Notes: generated by a model from the sequence alone, not told the origin. Counted from the stretch's first letter, positions 38,418 to 46,376 are shown. The stretch is DNA of 50,981 bases from an uncultured Gammaproteobacteria bacterium (GCA_913060495.1 CAJXRP010000025.1:1-50981), one strand, 5' to 3'. Translations and numbers: made by a program.

Positions 38418-40079
38418 ATGACATCACACTCTGAACAACTCGAAGAAGCCAGTGCCGAACTGACAGTATTGAAAGAACAGGTGACGGCAGCTTGTTATTA
38501 TATAAAAAGGGAATGTTCTAGTGCTGGTAGCTTTGATGGAAAGCTATTGGATAACTGGCAGTTGCCCAGTTATGAGCTTGCCTTCTGTATGGCAGAGCTT
38601 TCTGCTGCTGCAGCATTCAATGATTACGCAACAAAATTAACTGCCCAAAAATTCACACAGCAGCTTGCGCTGAGTTTCTGTGCAGAAACCTTGCAGACAG
38701 TTCTGAATCGCTTAGTTGCACGTGCAACTGATGTCGGTCTAGATAGATCCAAGCTATTGGGCATTTACGCCGGAAGAAATTTCAGAAAACTGTTAGACGG
38801 TTACGCTAGCGCAGAATTTCTATCTAGCCTAGGTGCTGAGATAGTTGGGGAAAATACTCAGCGGTTGCCGTCATTACTAAGCGAAGAAAAGGAGCTAGTG
38901 CGGGAAACATTCTTCCGCTTTGCAAACGATGTGGTAATGCCGCTTGCCGAAAAGATCCATCGCTTTGATGAAGATATTCCCGATTCGATTTTGCAAGGTG
39001 CTGCAGAATTGGGTTGCTTCGGCACCTGCATACCGGAAAGGTTTGGTGGGCTCCAGCCAGATGATCGTCCAGATAGTCTTAGCATGATCGTTGTAACAGA
39101 AGAGCTATCTCGTGGTTCGCTAGGCGCTGCGGGTAGTTTGATTACGCGTCCAGAAATTGCTGCGCGTGCACTGCTAAGCGGTGGAACTGAGCGGCAACAA
39201 CAGAAATGGCTTCCTCAACTTGCGGCAGGGGAATTGCTCTGCGCCATTTCTATCACCGAGCCGAATACTGGTTCCGATGTTGCGGCGGTCTCTCTTAAGG
39301 CAACACCAACCGAGAACGGGTGGCTACTCAATGGTAGCAAGACCTGGTGTACCTTTGCCGGTAAGTCAGAGTTGCTGGTCGTATTGGCGCGTAGCAACAA
39401 GGATTTGTCATTGGGCTATAAAGGGCTTAGTCTTTTTCTAGTAGAAAAGCCTTCGTTCAGTGGCCATGACTTTACTCATGCGCAGGCGGATGGTGGTTCC
39501 ATAACTGGAAAGGCGATTGCAACTATCGGCTATCGAGGCATGCATTCCTATGATCTATTCTTCGAGGATTACTTCGTTCCTGCAGAGAATCTTGTTGGTG
39601 AGGAAGCCGGAGAAGGGAAGGGCTTCTATTTCACCATGGCGGGCTTCGCCGGCGGAAGAATTCAGACCGCTGCTCGCGCAACAGGCGTGATGCAGGCGGC
39701 GTTCGAGAGTGCGCTCTCCTATGCAAAAGATAGAAAAGTATTTGGTAGCTCTATCGCGGGCTTTCAGCTTACTCAGGTCAAATTGGCTCGACTACTTGCG
39801 ACACTTACGGCAGCGCGGCAATTTAGTTATGCAGTGGCGGAATTAATGGACGATGGAGTCGGTCAGATGGAGGCCAGTCTTGTGAAGCTGTTTAGTTGTC
39901 GTGCCGCTGAAATGCTTTGCAGAGAGGCATTGCAGATTCATGGAGGCATGGGTTATGCAGAGGAGTCGGCCGTAAGTCGCCTTTTCGTTGACGCTCGCGT
40001 ACTCTCCATATTCGAGGGTGCGGAAGAAGTTTTGGCAATTAAAGTTGTCGCTAGGGAATTGATCGAAGAATCTTCCTGA
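38418..40079 (+). CDS. Acyl-CoA dehydrogenase, methylsuccinyl-CoA dehydrogenase-like
   Basis: 553 residues. The C-terminal ~400 residues are a standard acyl-CoA dehydrogenase: CAISITEPNTGSDVAAVSL (FAD-binding middle domain), FAGGRIQTAARATGVMQAAF, ALQIHGGMGYAEES, and catalytic Glu in SIFEGAEEVLAIKV. The first ~150 residues are an extra helical domain (GKLLDNWQLPSYELAFCMAEL). An extension of this size and pattern is known from (2S)-methylsuccinyl-CoA dehydrogenase (Mcd, about 550 residues) of the ethylmalonyl-CoA pathway. That enzyme makes mesaconyl-C1-CoA, the substrate of the CoA-transferase encoded two genes downstream, which supports the assignment. The exact substrate is inferred. Confidence 0.8.
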   Translation: MTSHSEQLEEASAELTVLKEQVTAACYYIKRECSSAGSFDGKLLDNWQLPSYELAFCMAELSAAAAFNDYATKLTAQKFTQQLALSFCAETLQTVLNRLVARATDVGLDRSKLLGIYAGRNFRKLLDGYASAEFLSSLGAEIVGENTQRLPSLLSEEKELVRETFFRFANDVVMPLAEKIHRFDEDIPDSILQGAAELGCFGTCIPERFGGLQPDDRPDSLSMIVVTEELSRGSLGAAGSLITRPEIAARALLSGGTERQQQKWLPQLAAGELLCAISITEPNTGSDVAAVSLKATPTENGWLLNGSKTWCTFAGKSELLVVLARSNKDLSLGYKGLSLFLVEKPSFSGHDFTHAQADGGSITGKAIATIGYRGMHSYDLFFEDYFVPAENLVGEEAGEGKGFYFTMAGFAGGRIQTAARATGVMQAAFESALSYAKDRKVFGSSIAGFQLTQVKLARLLATLTAARQFSYAVAELMDDGVGQMEASLVKLFSCRAAEMLCREALQIHGGMGYAEESAVSRLFVDARVLSIFEGAEEVLAIKVVARELIEESS

Positions 40080-40136
40080 CTCTTTTGGTCAAGATTAGGT
40101 TTAGCCGGCACACAAGATCAATGGAGAAGTAGAGTA

Positions 40137-40994
40137 ATGACATTCGATCCTGAGAAGCTATTGAACAAAGATTTTCCTACTGTCCAACAAACCTACACAG
40201 CCAAAGACTGCATGTTATATGCTCTTGGTGTAGGCATGGGGATCGATCCAATGGATGAGGAGAGTCTACGCTTTGTCTATGAAGATGATTTGAAAGTGTT
40301 GCCTAGCCAATCAGTGATGATGGCGCATCCTGGTTTTTGGGCAAAGGAAGAGGACACAGGGCTGGATTGGGTAAAGGTGTTGCATGCCGGACAAGAAATT
40401 ATCATGCATAAGCCATTTCCTAGTGAAGGTACAGTTCAGGCGAAAACTCGGATAACTCGAGTGACGGATAAAGGTGAGCGAATAGGTGCGCTGATTGTTT
40501 CGGACAGAGTGGTTAGTGATGCAGCTACAGGTGAAGAAATTTGTACGCTTGTTACAACTATCTTGGCGAGAGGGCACGGTGGGTTTGGTGGGGAGCGTAA
40601 AGCAACTCCGAAGACCGACATTATCCCAAAAAGGGATCCGGACATAATCTGTGATTTGCCTACACTGCCGCAACAGGCTCTTATCTATCGTTTGTCAGGC
40701 GACTTCAATCCACTGCACGCCTCACCAGCCGTTGCGAGAAATGCAGGGTTCAAGGCGCCGATTTTACACGGCCTATGCACGATGGGTGTTGCGACCCATG
40801 CCTTGGTCAAGAGCTGCTGCGACTATGACACTTTGCGCTTCAAGCGTATGCGATTGCGTTTTTCTTCGCCTGTCTATCCCGGCGAAACTATCCGCACAGA
40901 GATTTGGGAAAATGGAAACGAAATGGCTTTTCGTTGTAAGTCGTTGGAGCAGGATAAAGTTGTAATCAATAACGGTTTTCTTTTAATTGATTAG
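40137..40994 (+). CDS. MaoC-family enoyl-CoA hydratase
   Basis: 285 residues with a double hot-dog fold. The hydratase-2 motif YRLSGDFNPLHASPAVA (about 182-198) carries the catalytic Asp and His, followed by AGFKAPILHGLCTMGVA. The N-terminal half contains DCMLYALGVGMG, as in peroxisomal MFE-2-type and (R)-specific hydratases. In this cluster a hydratase for mesaconyl-C4-CoA would be expected. To my recollection, characterised Meh proteins belong to a different hot-dog group, so this would be an analogous enzyme or act on another acyl-CoA. It ends 14 bases before the CoA-transferase start, so the three genes are an operon. Confidence 0.85.
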   Translation: MTFDPEKLLNKDFPTVQQTYTAKDCMLYALGVGMGIDPMDEESLRFVYEDDLKVLPSQSVMMAHPGFWAKEEDTGLDWVKVLHAGQEIIMHKPFPSEGTVQAKTRITRVTDKGERIGALIVSDRVVSDAATGEEICTLVTTILARGHGGFGGERKATPKTDIIPKRDPDIICDLPTLPQQALIYRLSGDFNPLHASPAVARNAGFKAPILHGLCTMGVATHALVKSCCDYDTLRFKRMRLRFSSPVYPGETIRTEIWENGNEMAFRCKSLEQDKVVINNGFLLID

Positions 40995-41008
40995 ATAGTG
41001 GAGAACAC

Positions 41009-42223
41009 TTGCAAGCCTTACTAAGTGGAATGCGTGTAGTTGAGGGGAGTGCTTTCATAGCAGCTCCTTCCGGTGGAATGACTCTTGCGCAGCTCGGGGC
41101 AGATGTTATTCGCTTCGATCAGATCGGCGGTGGCATCGACTACCGTCGTTGGCCGGTCACCAATAAAGGCAAGAGCCTTTATTGGCACAGTCTGAATAAA
41201 GGCAAGCGTTCCTTTGCCGTGGACTTTCGCAAACCCGAAGGCAAGGAACTCATCACGCAGCTCATCTGCGCTGATGGTGAAGACGCTGGCATCTTTCTAA
41301 CTAACTTTCCTGCAAAAGGATGGCTTGCCGACTCGACATTGCGCGCGCAGCGCAAGGATCTTATATATCTCAACTTAACTGGCGACCGTCACGGCGGCAG
41401 TGCATTGGATTACACGGTTAACAGTAAAGTTGGCTTACCTTTCCTAAGCGGAGACGGTGAAACTCCAAGTAATAACCCTTTTCCAGCCTGGGATGTCATT
41501 GCGGGTCAGCACATAGCCCTCGGTTTACTTACCGCCGAACGGCACAGAAGAATTCATGATGAAGGACAGTTTATACGACTCGCACTTGCAGATGTCGCGC
41601 TGGCAACGATGGGGCACCTTGGTTATCTAGCGGAGGCTGAAGTGAACAAGGAGCCTAGGCAGTCCGTCGGCAACCACGTCTTCGGTAGTTTCGGTCATGA
41701 CTTCAAGTGCAAGGATGGTGAGCGTGTAATGATTGTTGGCGTTAGTCCGAATCAATGGAAGGCCATAGTGCGAGTCACTGAGACGCAGACTCAAGTCGCT
41801 GAATTGGAAGCGCGTTTGAACCTCGATTTCGATAACGAGGGAGATCGTTTCACGGCGCGTGAAAAGCTAAAGGAGCTCTTCGAGCCGTGGTTCGATCAGC
41901 GAGATTCACGCAGTGTGCACGAGGCGCTCGATCAGGCGTCGGTATGCTGGGGGCCTTATCAAACGATACAACAATTGGTTCAATCCGATAGCGACTGCAG
42001 TGTCGACAATCCATTGTTTGAGAAGGTGGAACAGCCAGGCATCGGTGAGTATCTAATGCCATCGAACCCGCTCAATTTTGAAGGCTTAGGAAATGTTCCT
42101 ATAACGCCTGCGCCTGTGCTCGGACAGCATACCGATGAGATACTTAGTCTGACCTTAGGTCTTTCTGACGGGGAGATTGGCAAGCTACACGATAACGGTG
42201 TAGTGGCTGGCCCAACTACTTAG
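41009..42223 (+). CDS. mct: Family III CoA-transferase, mesaconyl-CoA C1-C4 transferase-like
   Basis: 404 residues starting at TTG, with GGAG five bases upstream. The N-terminus MRVVEGSAFIAAPSGGMTLA, ADVIRFDQIGGGIDYRRWPV and SLNKGKRSFAVD closely match what I recall of Chloroflexus Mct (2-methylfumaryl-CoA isomerase). That enzyme moves CoA within mesaconate from C1 to C4 in the 3-hydroxypropionate bicycle. The catalytic Asp of that enzyme, in a PAWD motif, corresponds to Asp162 in FPAWDVIAGQH. The later blocks VEQPGIGEYLMPSNPL and LGQHTDEIL also fit. Ordinary CaiB/BaiF transferases differ at the N-terminus. Cytosolic. The match is from memory, not from a search. Confidence 0.82.
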   Translation: MQALLSGMRVVEGSAFIAAPSGGMTLAQLGADVIRFDQIGGGIDYRRWPVTNKGKSLYWHSLNKGKRSFAVDFRKPEGKELITQLICADGEDAGIFLTNFPAKGWLADSTLRAQRKDLIYLNLTGDRHGGSALDYTVNSKVGLPFLSGDGETPSNNPFPAWDVIAGQHIALGLLTAERHRRIHDEGQFIRLALADVALATMGHLGYLAEAEVNKEPRQSVGNHVFGSFGHDFKCKDGERVMIVGVSPNQWKAIVRVTETQTQVAELEARLNLDFDNEGDRFTAREKLKELFEPWFDQRDSRSVHEALDQASVCWGPYQTIQQLVQSDSDCSVDNPLFEKVEQPGIGEYLMPSNPLNFEGLGNVPITPAPVLGQHTDEILSLTLGLSDGEIGKLHDNGVVAGPTT

Positions 42224-42234
42224 AGCCAGCTTGT

Positions 42235-42903
42235 TCAGGTAGCCCAACCACCTGCTAATGGAATTATCTGTCCTACCATATGACTGCTATCTTCCCGTGC
42301 GAGGTAGGCGGCAAGTTGTGCAGTTTCGCTTGCCGCGCCTATTTTGTTCGTAGGCACGTTTCGCTTTACGTGTTCTAGAAATTTTTCGTTCTCGAGAATA
42401 TCGTCGGGATAGTAGGTGTTATTGTTGATGTAATTTTGCGCGATCGCATTTACCTGAATATTGCTGCGCGCCAACTCTAGCCCAACGGCTTTTATGAAAC
42501 CGTTTTGTGCGCCACGTGCCGCGCAGTAGGCTGTGTTGTTCGGTATGCCGCGTAGCGGTGCCGCGCTAGTTATCGCAATAATTTTCCCGTGTTTTCTTTC
42601 CAGCATCTGCGGAGTGACTGCGCGCACTAGATACATAAGTGGATGCACTAAAGAATCGAATAGTAGGTTCCAATTCCCGTTGTCGATATCCTGTACCGGT
42701 CCTGTCATCGGAGGCTCGGCAAGATTCGCAACCAAGATGTCAATGTCACCCGCGTTGGCCACTAGTTCGTTGACTTCCTGTTCGCTGCGCATCGATGATG
42801 GGCCGGCAATCACATTGATATCAAGCTCTTCAAATTTCTCCTTGATCGCATTACCCATGTATCTGTCGCAGCAAGTTACTAAGGCAGTTCTAGTCGACAT
42901 CAT
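42235..42903 (-). CDS. SDR-fold protein with halohydrin dehalogenase motifs
   Basis: 222 residues of the short-chain dehydrogenase fold, but the coenzyme motif TGxxxGxG is absent. Instead T10-C-C-D-R-Y15-M-G17 fits T-x4-F/Y-x-G, the halide-pocket signature of halohydrin dehalogenases. The catalytic set is Ser113, Tyr126 and Arg130 (ITSAAPLRGIPNNTAYCAAR), exactly S-x12-Y-x3-R, with Arg where dehydrogenases have Lys. IAQNYINNNTYYPDDI and a final LAGGW also recall HheC. The family expels halide from vicinal haloalcohols to form epoxides, without NAD. The ATG overlaps the stop of the FrnE-type gene (ATGA), so the two are coupled. It converges with mct, with 11 bases between stops. Activity is inferred from motifs. 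Confidence 0.78.
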   Translation of the reverse strand: MMSTRTALVTCCDRYMGNAIKEKFEELDINVIAGPSSMRSEQEVNELVANAGDIDILVANLAEPPMTGPVQDIDNGNWNLLFDSLVHPLMYLVRAVTPQMLERKHGKIIAITSAAPLRGIPNNTAYCAARGAQNGFIKAVGLELARSNIQVNAIAQNYINNNTYYPDDILENEKFLEHVKRNVPTNKIGAASETAQLAAYLAREDSSHMVGQIIPLAGGWAT

Positions 42904-43529
42904 CCGATCTCATCTTGATTAGCATTCATTTCCATTAGGTGTAGCACAAACTTTTCTAATGTCTCATAGGGTTGGCAGCCAACAACCACTAAGTCATTGC
43001 CATAAAACGTGGGTACGCCGGTGACTCCTGTCTCGCGAGACCGCTGCCAGTCTGTATCGACTGCTTCTTTAAACTCGCGCTCAACGATAATGCGTCGTGC
43101 CTCTACTCCATCCAAACCCACAGCCTCGGCAATCGTGACCAATTCATCCACATCGCCGATATTCTTGTTGTCTACAAAGTAGGCTCGATACAGTGCATCG
43201 TGAATAGCGTCGCCGCCAGATTGACTGTCCGCCCATTTGCCTAGTTCCTGCGCAAGTCGGCTATTGAAAGTATGGGTGCGCTCACCGTATTCCAATCCAG
43301 CCTCAGCCATCAGCGCCTTCATCCGTTCGCGCATCGGAGCGATGTCTCTACCAGCGAACAATTCTGCTAGAGATTTACCCTCCTGCGGCGTATCTGGGTG
43401 CAGCGGAAAATGGATCCAACGCGCCTTCACAGGATAGTTCTGCTGCAGTTTTTCAATACTCACGGTACTGAGGTAACACCAAGGTCAGATGTAATCGGTA
43501 AATACATCTAGGGTGATAATTTCGTGCAT
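42900..43529 (-). CDS. DsbA/FrnE-family oxidoreductase with in-frame UGA at the active site (candidate selenoprotein)
   Basis: From ATG 43529, with TAGGAG seven bases upstream, the frame reads MHEIITLDVFTDYI, then TGA (43485-43487), then P-W-C-Y-L-S-T-V, and continues open to 42900. FrnE-type proteins have C-P-W-C here, so the UGA replaces the first catalytic Cys and predicts a 209-residue protein with Sec15. The rest is a normal DsbA-like Trx fold: helical insert, then the cis-Pro loop TGVTGVPTFYGNDLVVVG. A caller that stops at UGA would start at the GTG at 43463 and lose the active site. The alternative is a nonsense mutation or a base-calling error (TGC or TGT to TGA). Coupled to the dehalogenase-like gene. 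Probably cytosolic, as no signal peptide is seen. Confidence 0.75.
43458..43487 (-). promoter_or_regulatory. UGA codon with possible bacterial SECIS hairpin
   Basis: After the UGA, 16 bases downstream, CUCA and UGAG (43469-43472 and 43459-43462) can pair around the six-base loop GUACCG. The loop starts with GU, and the distance fits the bacterial SECIS model. An alternative fold pairs CAGUA with UAUUG around CCGUGAG. Both stems are short, so the support is suggestive only. Confidence 0.35.
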
Positions 43530-43640
43530 GTTTTGTCTCCTAACGAGAAAATGCCTCAAACAGCTAACGATGTTGTAACAAACTTTCACTCATCAAGCTA
43601 TATTCAAGTGTGATCTGCTTCTACTATCATGGCGTTTATA

Positions 43641-43646
43641 TATAAT
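43641..43646 (+). promoter_or_regulatory. Possible -10 element
   Basis: A TATAAT hexamer lies 66 bases before the ATG at 43712, in an AT-rich stretch. The matching -35 region is weak (near CTTCTA). It could drive the pilus-like gene set. Confidence 0.3.
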
Positions 43647-43711
43647 GCTGCTAATTTAAGGCTTTTCAATAGCCCTAGTCAGCAATAACTACAATCGCGG
43701 TAGAGGCAATA

Positions 43712-44128
43712 ATGACGAATAATGATGATCTAAGCCGGTTGATCGATGACGCTAACGCTGAAGTTGAATACACTATTGAGCAGGCGGAGAAGTCGAAGCC
43801 TAAGCGCAAGAATTGGAATCAATACCAGATGCTCATGCCGCTAGCTATATTGATACTCGCGTATGTGATTTATGCGGGGCAGCAGCAAGAAGCACCTAGC
43901 TCGACCGTTGTTGCTGCTCAATTGACCGATCTATTGTATCAGGCTCGAGAATCGATCGAGCTAGCTACCGTTGATGGACTCCTACCAGCCGTGTTACCCA
44001 ATGCAGCCCTTGGTGCATTCGTTAGATACACCCGGTTTTCAGGAGGGTATTTCCTTAGCGTACAATCTCGCGGTGTGGGTGCAGAGATGGATAACAACGG
44101 CGAAATCACACTCTCCGGTGCCAACTAG
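43712..44128 (+). CDS. Small single-pass membrane protein upstream of PilB-like ATPase
   Basis: 138 residues, family not recognised. A charged cytosolic N-terminus (about 1-45, ending KSKPKRKNWNQYQ) is followed by one helix, MLMPLAILILAYVIYAG, and a periplasmic domain of about 80 residues. That domain includes LLYQARESIELATVDGLLP and FVRYTRFSGGYFLSVQSRGV. No prepilin peptidase site is seen. The topology (basic segment, one helix, small periplasmic domain) resembles assembly components of type IV pili or type II secretion, but this is only an analogy. It precedes the ATPase gene by 79 bases in the same direction. Confidence 0.65.
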   Translation: MTNNDDLSRLIDDANAEVEYTIEQAEKSKPKRKNWNQYQMLMPLAILILAYVIYAGQQQEAPSSTVVAAQLTDLLYQARESIELATVDGLLPAVLPNAALGAFVRYTRFSGGYFLSVQSRGVGAEMDNNGEITLSGAN

Positions 44129-44207
44129 GCAGAGTTAAGTTTGATAATTTTTCTTATAGAACTTATTCAACTAAGAAGTAGCTATTTCAAGGACTACGGT
44201 TAGTACT

Positions 44208-46376
44208 ATGTTTGCTGAGACTCAAGGTAATTCCTTACAGAAATTATATGAATTGTATCGTGACCGATTCGATCCCGATAATAATTTGAAGCCTCTGGAA
44301 GTCGACTCCAGCGTGATTCAGTTCTGGAATAAAATTGAGCATGAAACGAATGTAGATTCGCTCACGCTCTGCGAACAAATTGCCGAGATTGCCGGCTTAC
44401 CCGTTCATAGTGGCGATATCCAGACCCCCGCTCAGCTCGCCAAAAAGATTCCAAGGAAGACCCTGTCGCGTTTTCATATTGCGGTTGTGGGTATGGAAAA
44501 AGGTGAGCCAGTAATAGCAACAGGGAATCCCTTGGATGCAGAATTGATTGAGGCGCTGGTGTTCATGTTCGATAGCCACTACCGTCTGGTCGTTGCTGCG
44601 CCGGAAGCTATTGCCCGTGGAATTGAATCAGTACAGCAAGCCGCCATTGGTAGCATCTCGACAACAAAAGGCCTCAGTCTAACTGACTCGGGGGATTCGG
44701 CTGCCGAGAATCGTGCGACCCCTGTTCTGGCAAGACAGCTCATGTTGAAGGCCGTGAATTTGAGTGCGTCGGACATGCATATACAGCCGTTCCTCAATGG
44801 TTCCGTGGTGCGTATTCGAGTAGACGGCATGTTGAAGCGATTAACATTGCTCCCCGATAAAGTGGCCGATTCGATGATTCGTCACTTTAAGGCGAAATCA
44901 GGAATGGACCCGACTGGCAATATGGTGCCTCAGGACGGGCGCATGTTGGTAGAGGTCGATGGCCGCGAATACGATTTGCGTATTTCAACCTTGCCGGTAG
45001 CGGGGCATAAGGAAAAATTGGTGGTCCGTTTTCTAAACCGTCAATCAGTTTACAAGCTGACAGACATTGGGTTCTCTCTCGATGAAATCCATACAGTGCA
45101 GCGATTGTCGGCGAGACCGTCGGGAGTAATTCTGGTGTGCGGCCCGACTGGCTCGGGTAAAACCACCACGCTCTATTCGATTCTTAGCACCCTCAACGAT
45201 GAAGCCACTTCAATCATGACGGTTGAGAATCCAGTGGAATACCAGATGCAGGGTTTGAGTCAGACGGAAGTCAATGACAAGGCGGGTATGACCTTTGCGC
45301 GTGCCTTGCGCGCCATATTACGTCAAGACCCAGACGTGCTTCTGATTGGTGAGATTCGTGATGAGGAGACTGCACAAATTGCCATGCAGTCCGCACTCAC
45401 CGGACACCTAGTATTCTCGACTCTGCATACTAACGATTCTCTTAGTGCGATTCCCAGGTTACTCGACCTCGGTATTAATCCGGTAATCCTCGCTGAATCA
45501 CTGGCTGGGATTATGTCTCAGCGTCTGTTGCGTAAACTGTGTAGTCATTGCAAGCGTGATGCAAAATCAACAGACCCTGCGGCCAAGGCTTTTAAGGTGG
45601 CGACGCATGTTGATCAAGCTTGTGAACCGGTGGGGTGTCAGGAGTGTGAGTTCAGCGGTTATCACGGCCGTACTGTAATTGCCGAATTGGTTGAAATTAA
45701 TCAGGAGCAACGTGAATTGTTGCTCGGAGGTGAGAATGACATCGCCAAGTTTAAGGCGGCGATGCGTGGCACTTTTAATTCCATGTCGATGTCTGCATCG
45801 CGACTTATTATTTCTGGAGTTACAACAGCCGAGGAGGCATCGCGGGTGATTGGCCACCAATTCTGGTTTGCGCTGGTAGATGAGTATGACAGTGAGCTTC
45901 CTGATTTAAGCGCGCTTAGTGACACAGGCAGCGAGAGCAAGAAGGAAAGGAATGCGGTAGTTATCGCTGGAGACCTAGATGAATCCAGCAAACAATTGCA
46001 GGTTGTTCTCGAAAATAGTTGGCTGGAAGTTTTGACGGCAGATGGATCCGAGGGTTGTGAAAAAATTCTTCGGGAACACGAGAATGTCGATCTCGTTGTG
46101 TTAGAGCTGGATGAGAGTTTGAATGATGAGGAGATTGTTGTATCGGTGGCTGATTATCGTCGTCACTTGGCGTGGGCTAGATTGCCTGCTCTGATAAGGC
46201 TTCCTGTAACCAAGCCACACTGGGAAGCGTTACTGAAAGAGCATGGTTCTACCTCAAGGTTCCTGAGTCGCGATGTCGAGGCTGACGATATTGTTGAAAT
46301 CATTCAACAGTCTATAAGTGAAAAGCTCGATTTCAGATGGGGTATGGAACCAAGAGCAGACTCAGTAGATGTGTAA
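44208..46376 (+). CDS. PilB/GspE-type assembly ATPase with C-terminal pseudo-receiver
   Basis: 722 residues. The N-terminal GspE_N-like domain (about 1-150) is followed by the ATPase core (about 170-560): Walker A GPTGSGKTTTLYSIL near 311, Asp box ENPVEYQMQGLSQTEVN, Walker B DPDVLLIGEIRDEETA, and His box TGHLVFSTLHTNDS. A four-Cys zinc site (CSHC, then CQEC about 30 residues on) is typical of PilB/GspE. Residues about 583-715 form a receiver-like domain not usual in this family. In it the phospho-acceptor position of VDLVVLELDES is Glu, and the conserved Lys is Arg in FLSRDVEADD. The core should power pilin polymerisation at the inner membrane; the tail may be a protein-interaction module. 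No pilC or pilD is near. Confidence 0.9.
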   Translation: MFAETQGNSLQKLYELYRDRFDPDNNLKPLEVDSSVIQFWNKIEHETNVDSLTLCEQIAEIAGLPVHSGDIQTPAQLAKKIPRKTLSRFHIAVVGMEKGEPVIATGNPLDAELIEALVFMFDSHYRLVVAAPEAIARGIESVQQAAIGSISTTKGLSLTDSGDSAAENRATPVLARQLMLKAVNLSASDMHIQPFLNGSVVRIRVDGMLKRLTLLPDKVADSMIRHFKAKSGMDPTGNMVPQDGRMLVEVDGREYDLRISTLPVAGHKEKLVVRFLNRQSVYKLTDIGFSLDEIHTVQRLSARPSGVILVCGPTGSGKTTTLYSILSTLNDEATSIMTVENPVEYQMQGLSQTEVNDKAGMTFARALRAILRQDPDVLLIGEIRDEETAQIAMQSALTGHLVFSTLHTNDSLSAIPRLLDLGINPVILAESLAGIMSQRLLRKLCSHCKRDAKSTDPAAKAFKVATHVDQACEPVGCQECEFSGYHGRTVIAELVEINQEQRELLLGGENDIAKFKAAMRGTFNSMSMSASRLIISGVTTAEEASRVIGHQFWFALVDEYDSELPDLSALSDTGSESKKERNAVVIAGDLDESSKQLQVVLENSWLEVLTADGSEGCEKILREHENVDLVVLELDESLNDEEIVVSVADYRRHLAWARLPALIRLPVTKPHWEALLKEHGSTSRFLSRDVEADDIVEIIQQSISEKLDFRWGMEPRADSVDV

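Noticed and set aside
42235..42903. Ordinary NAD(P)-dependent short-chain dehydrogenase
   Set aside because: No glycine-rich coenzyme motif, and the catalytic Lys is Arg; both changes match the halohydrin dehalogenase signatures instead.
43463..43529. Treating the stretch before GTG 43463 as untranslated and the oxidoreductase as starting at GTG
   Set aside because: The upstream 22 codons encode the conserved FrnE N-terminus including PWC and have a strong ribosome binding site, so they must be coding apart from the UGA.
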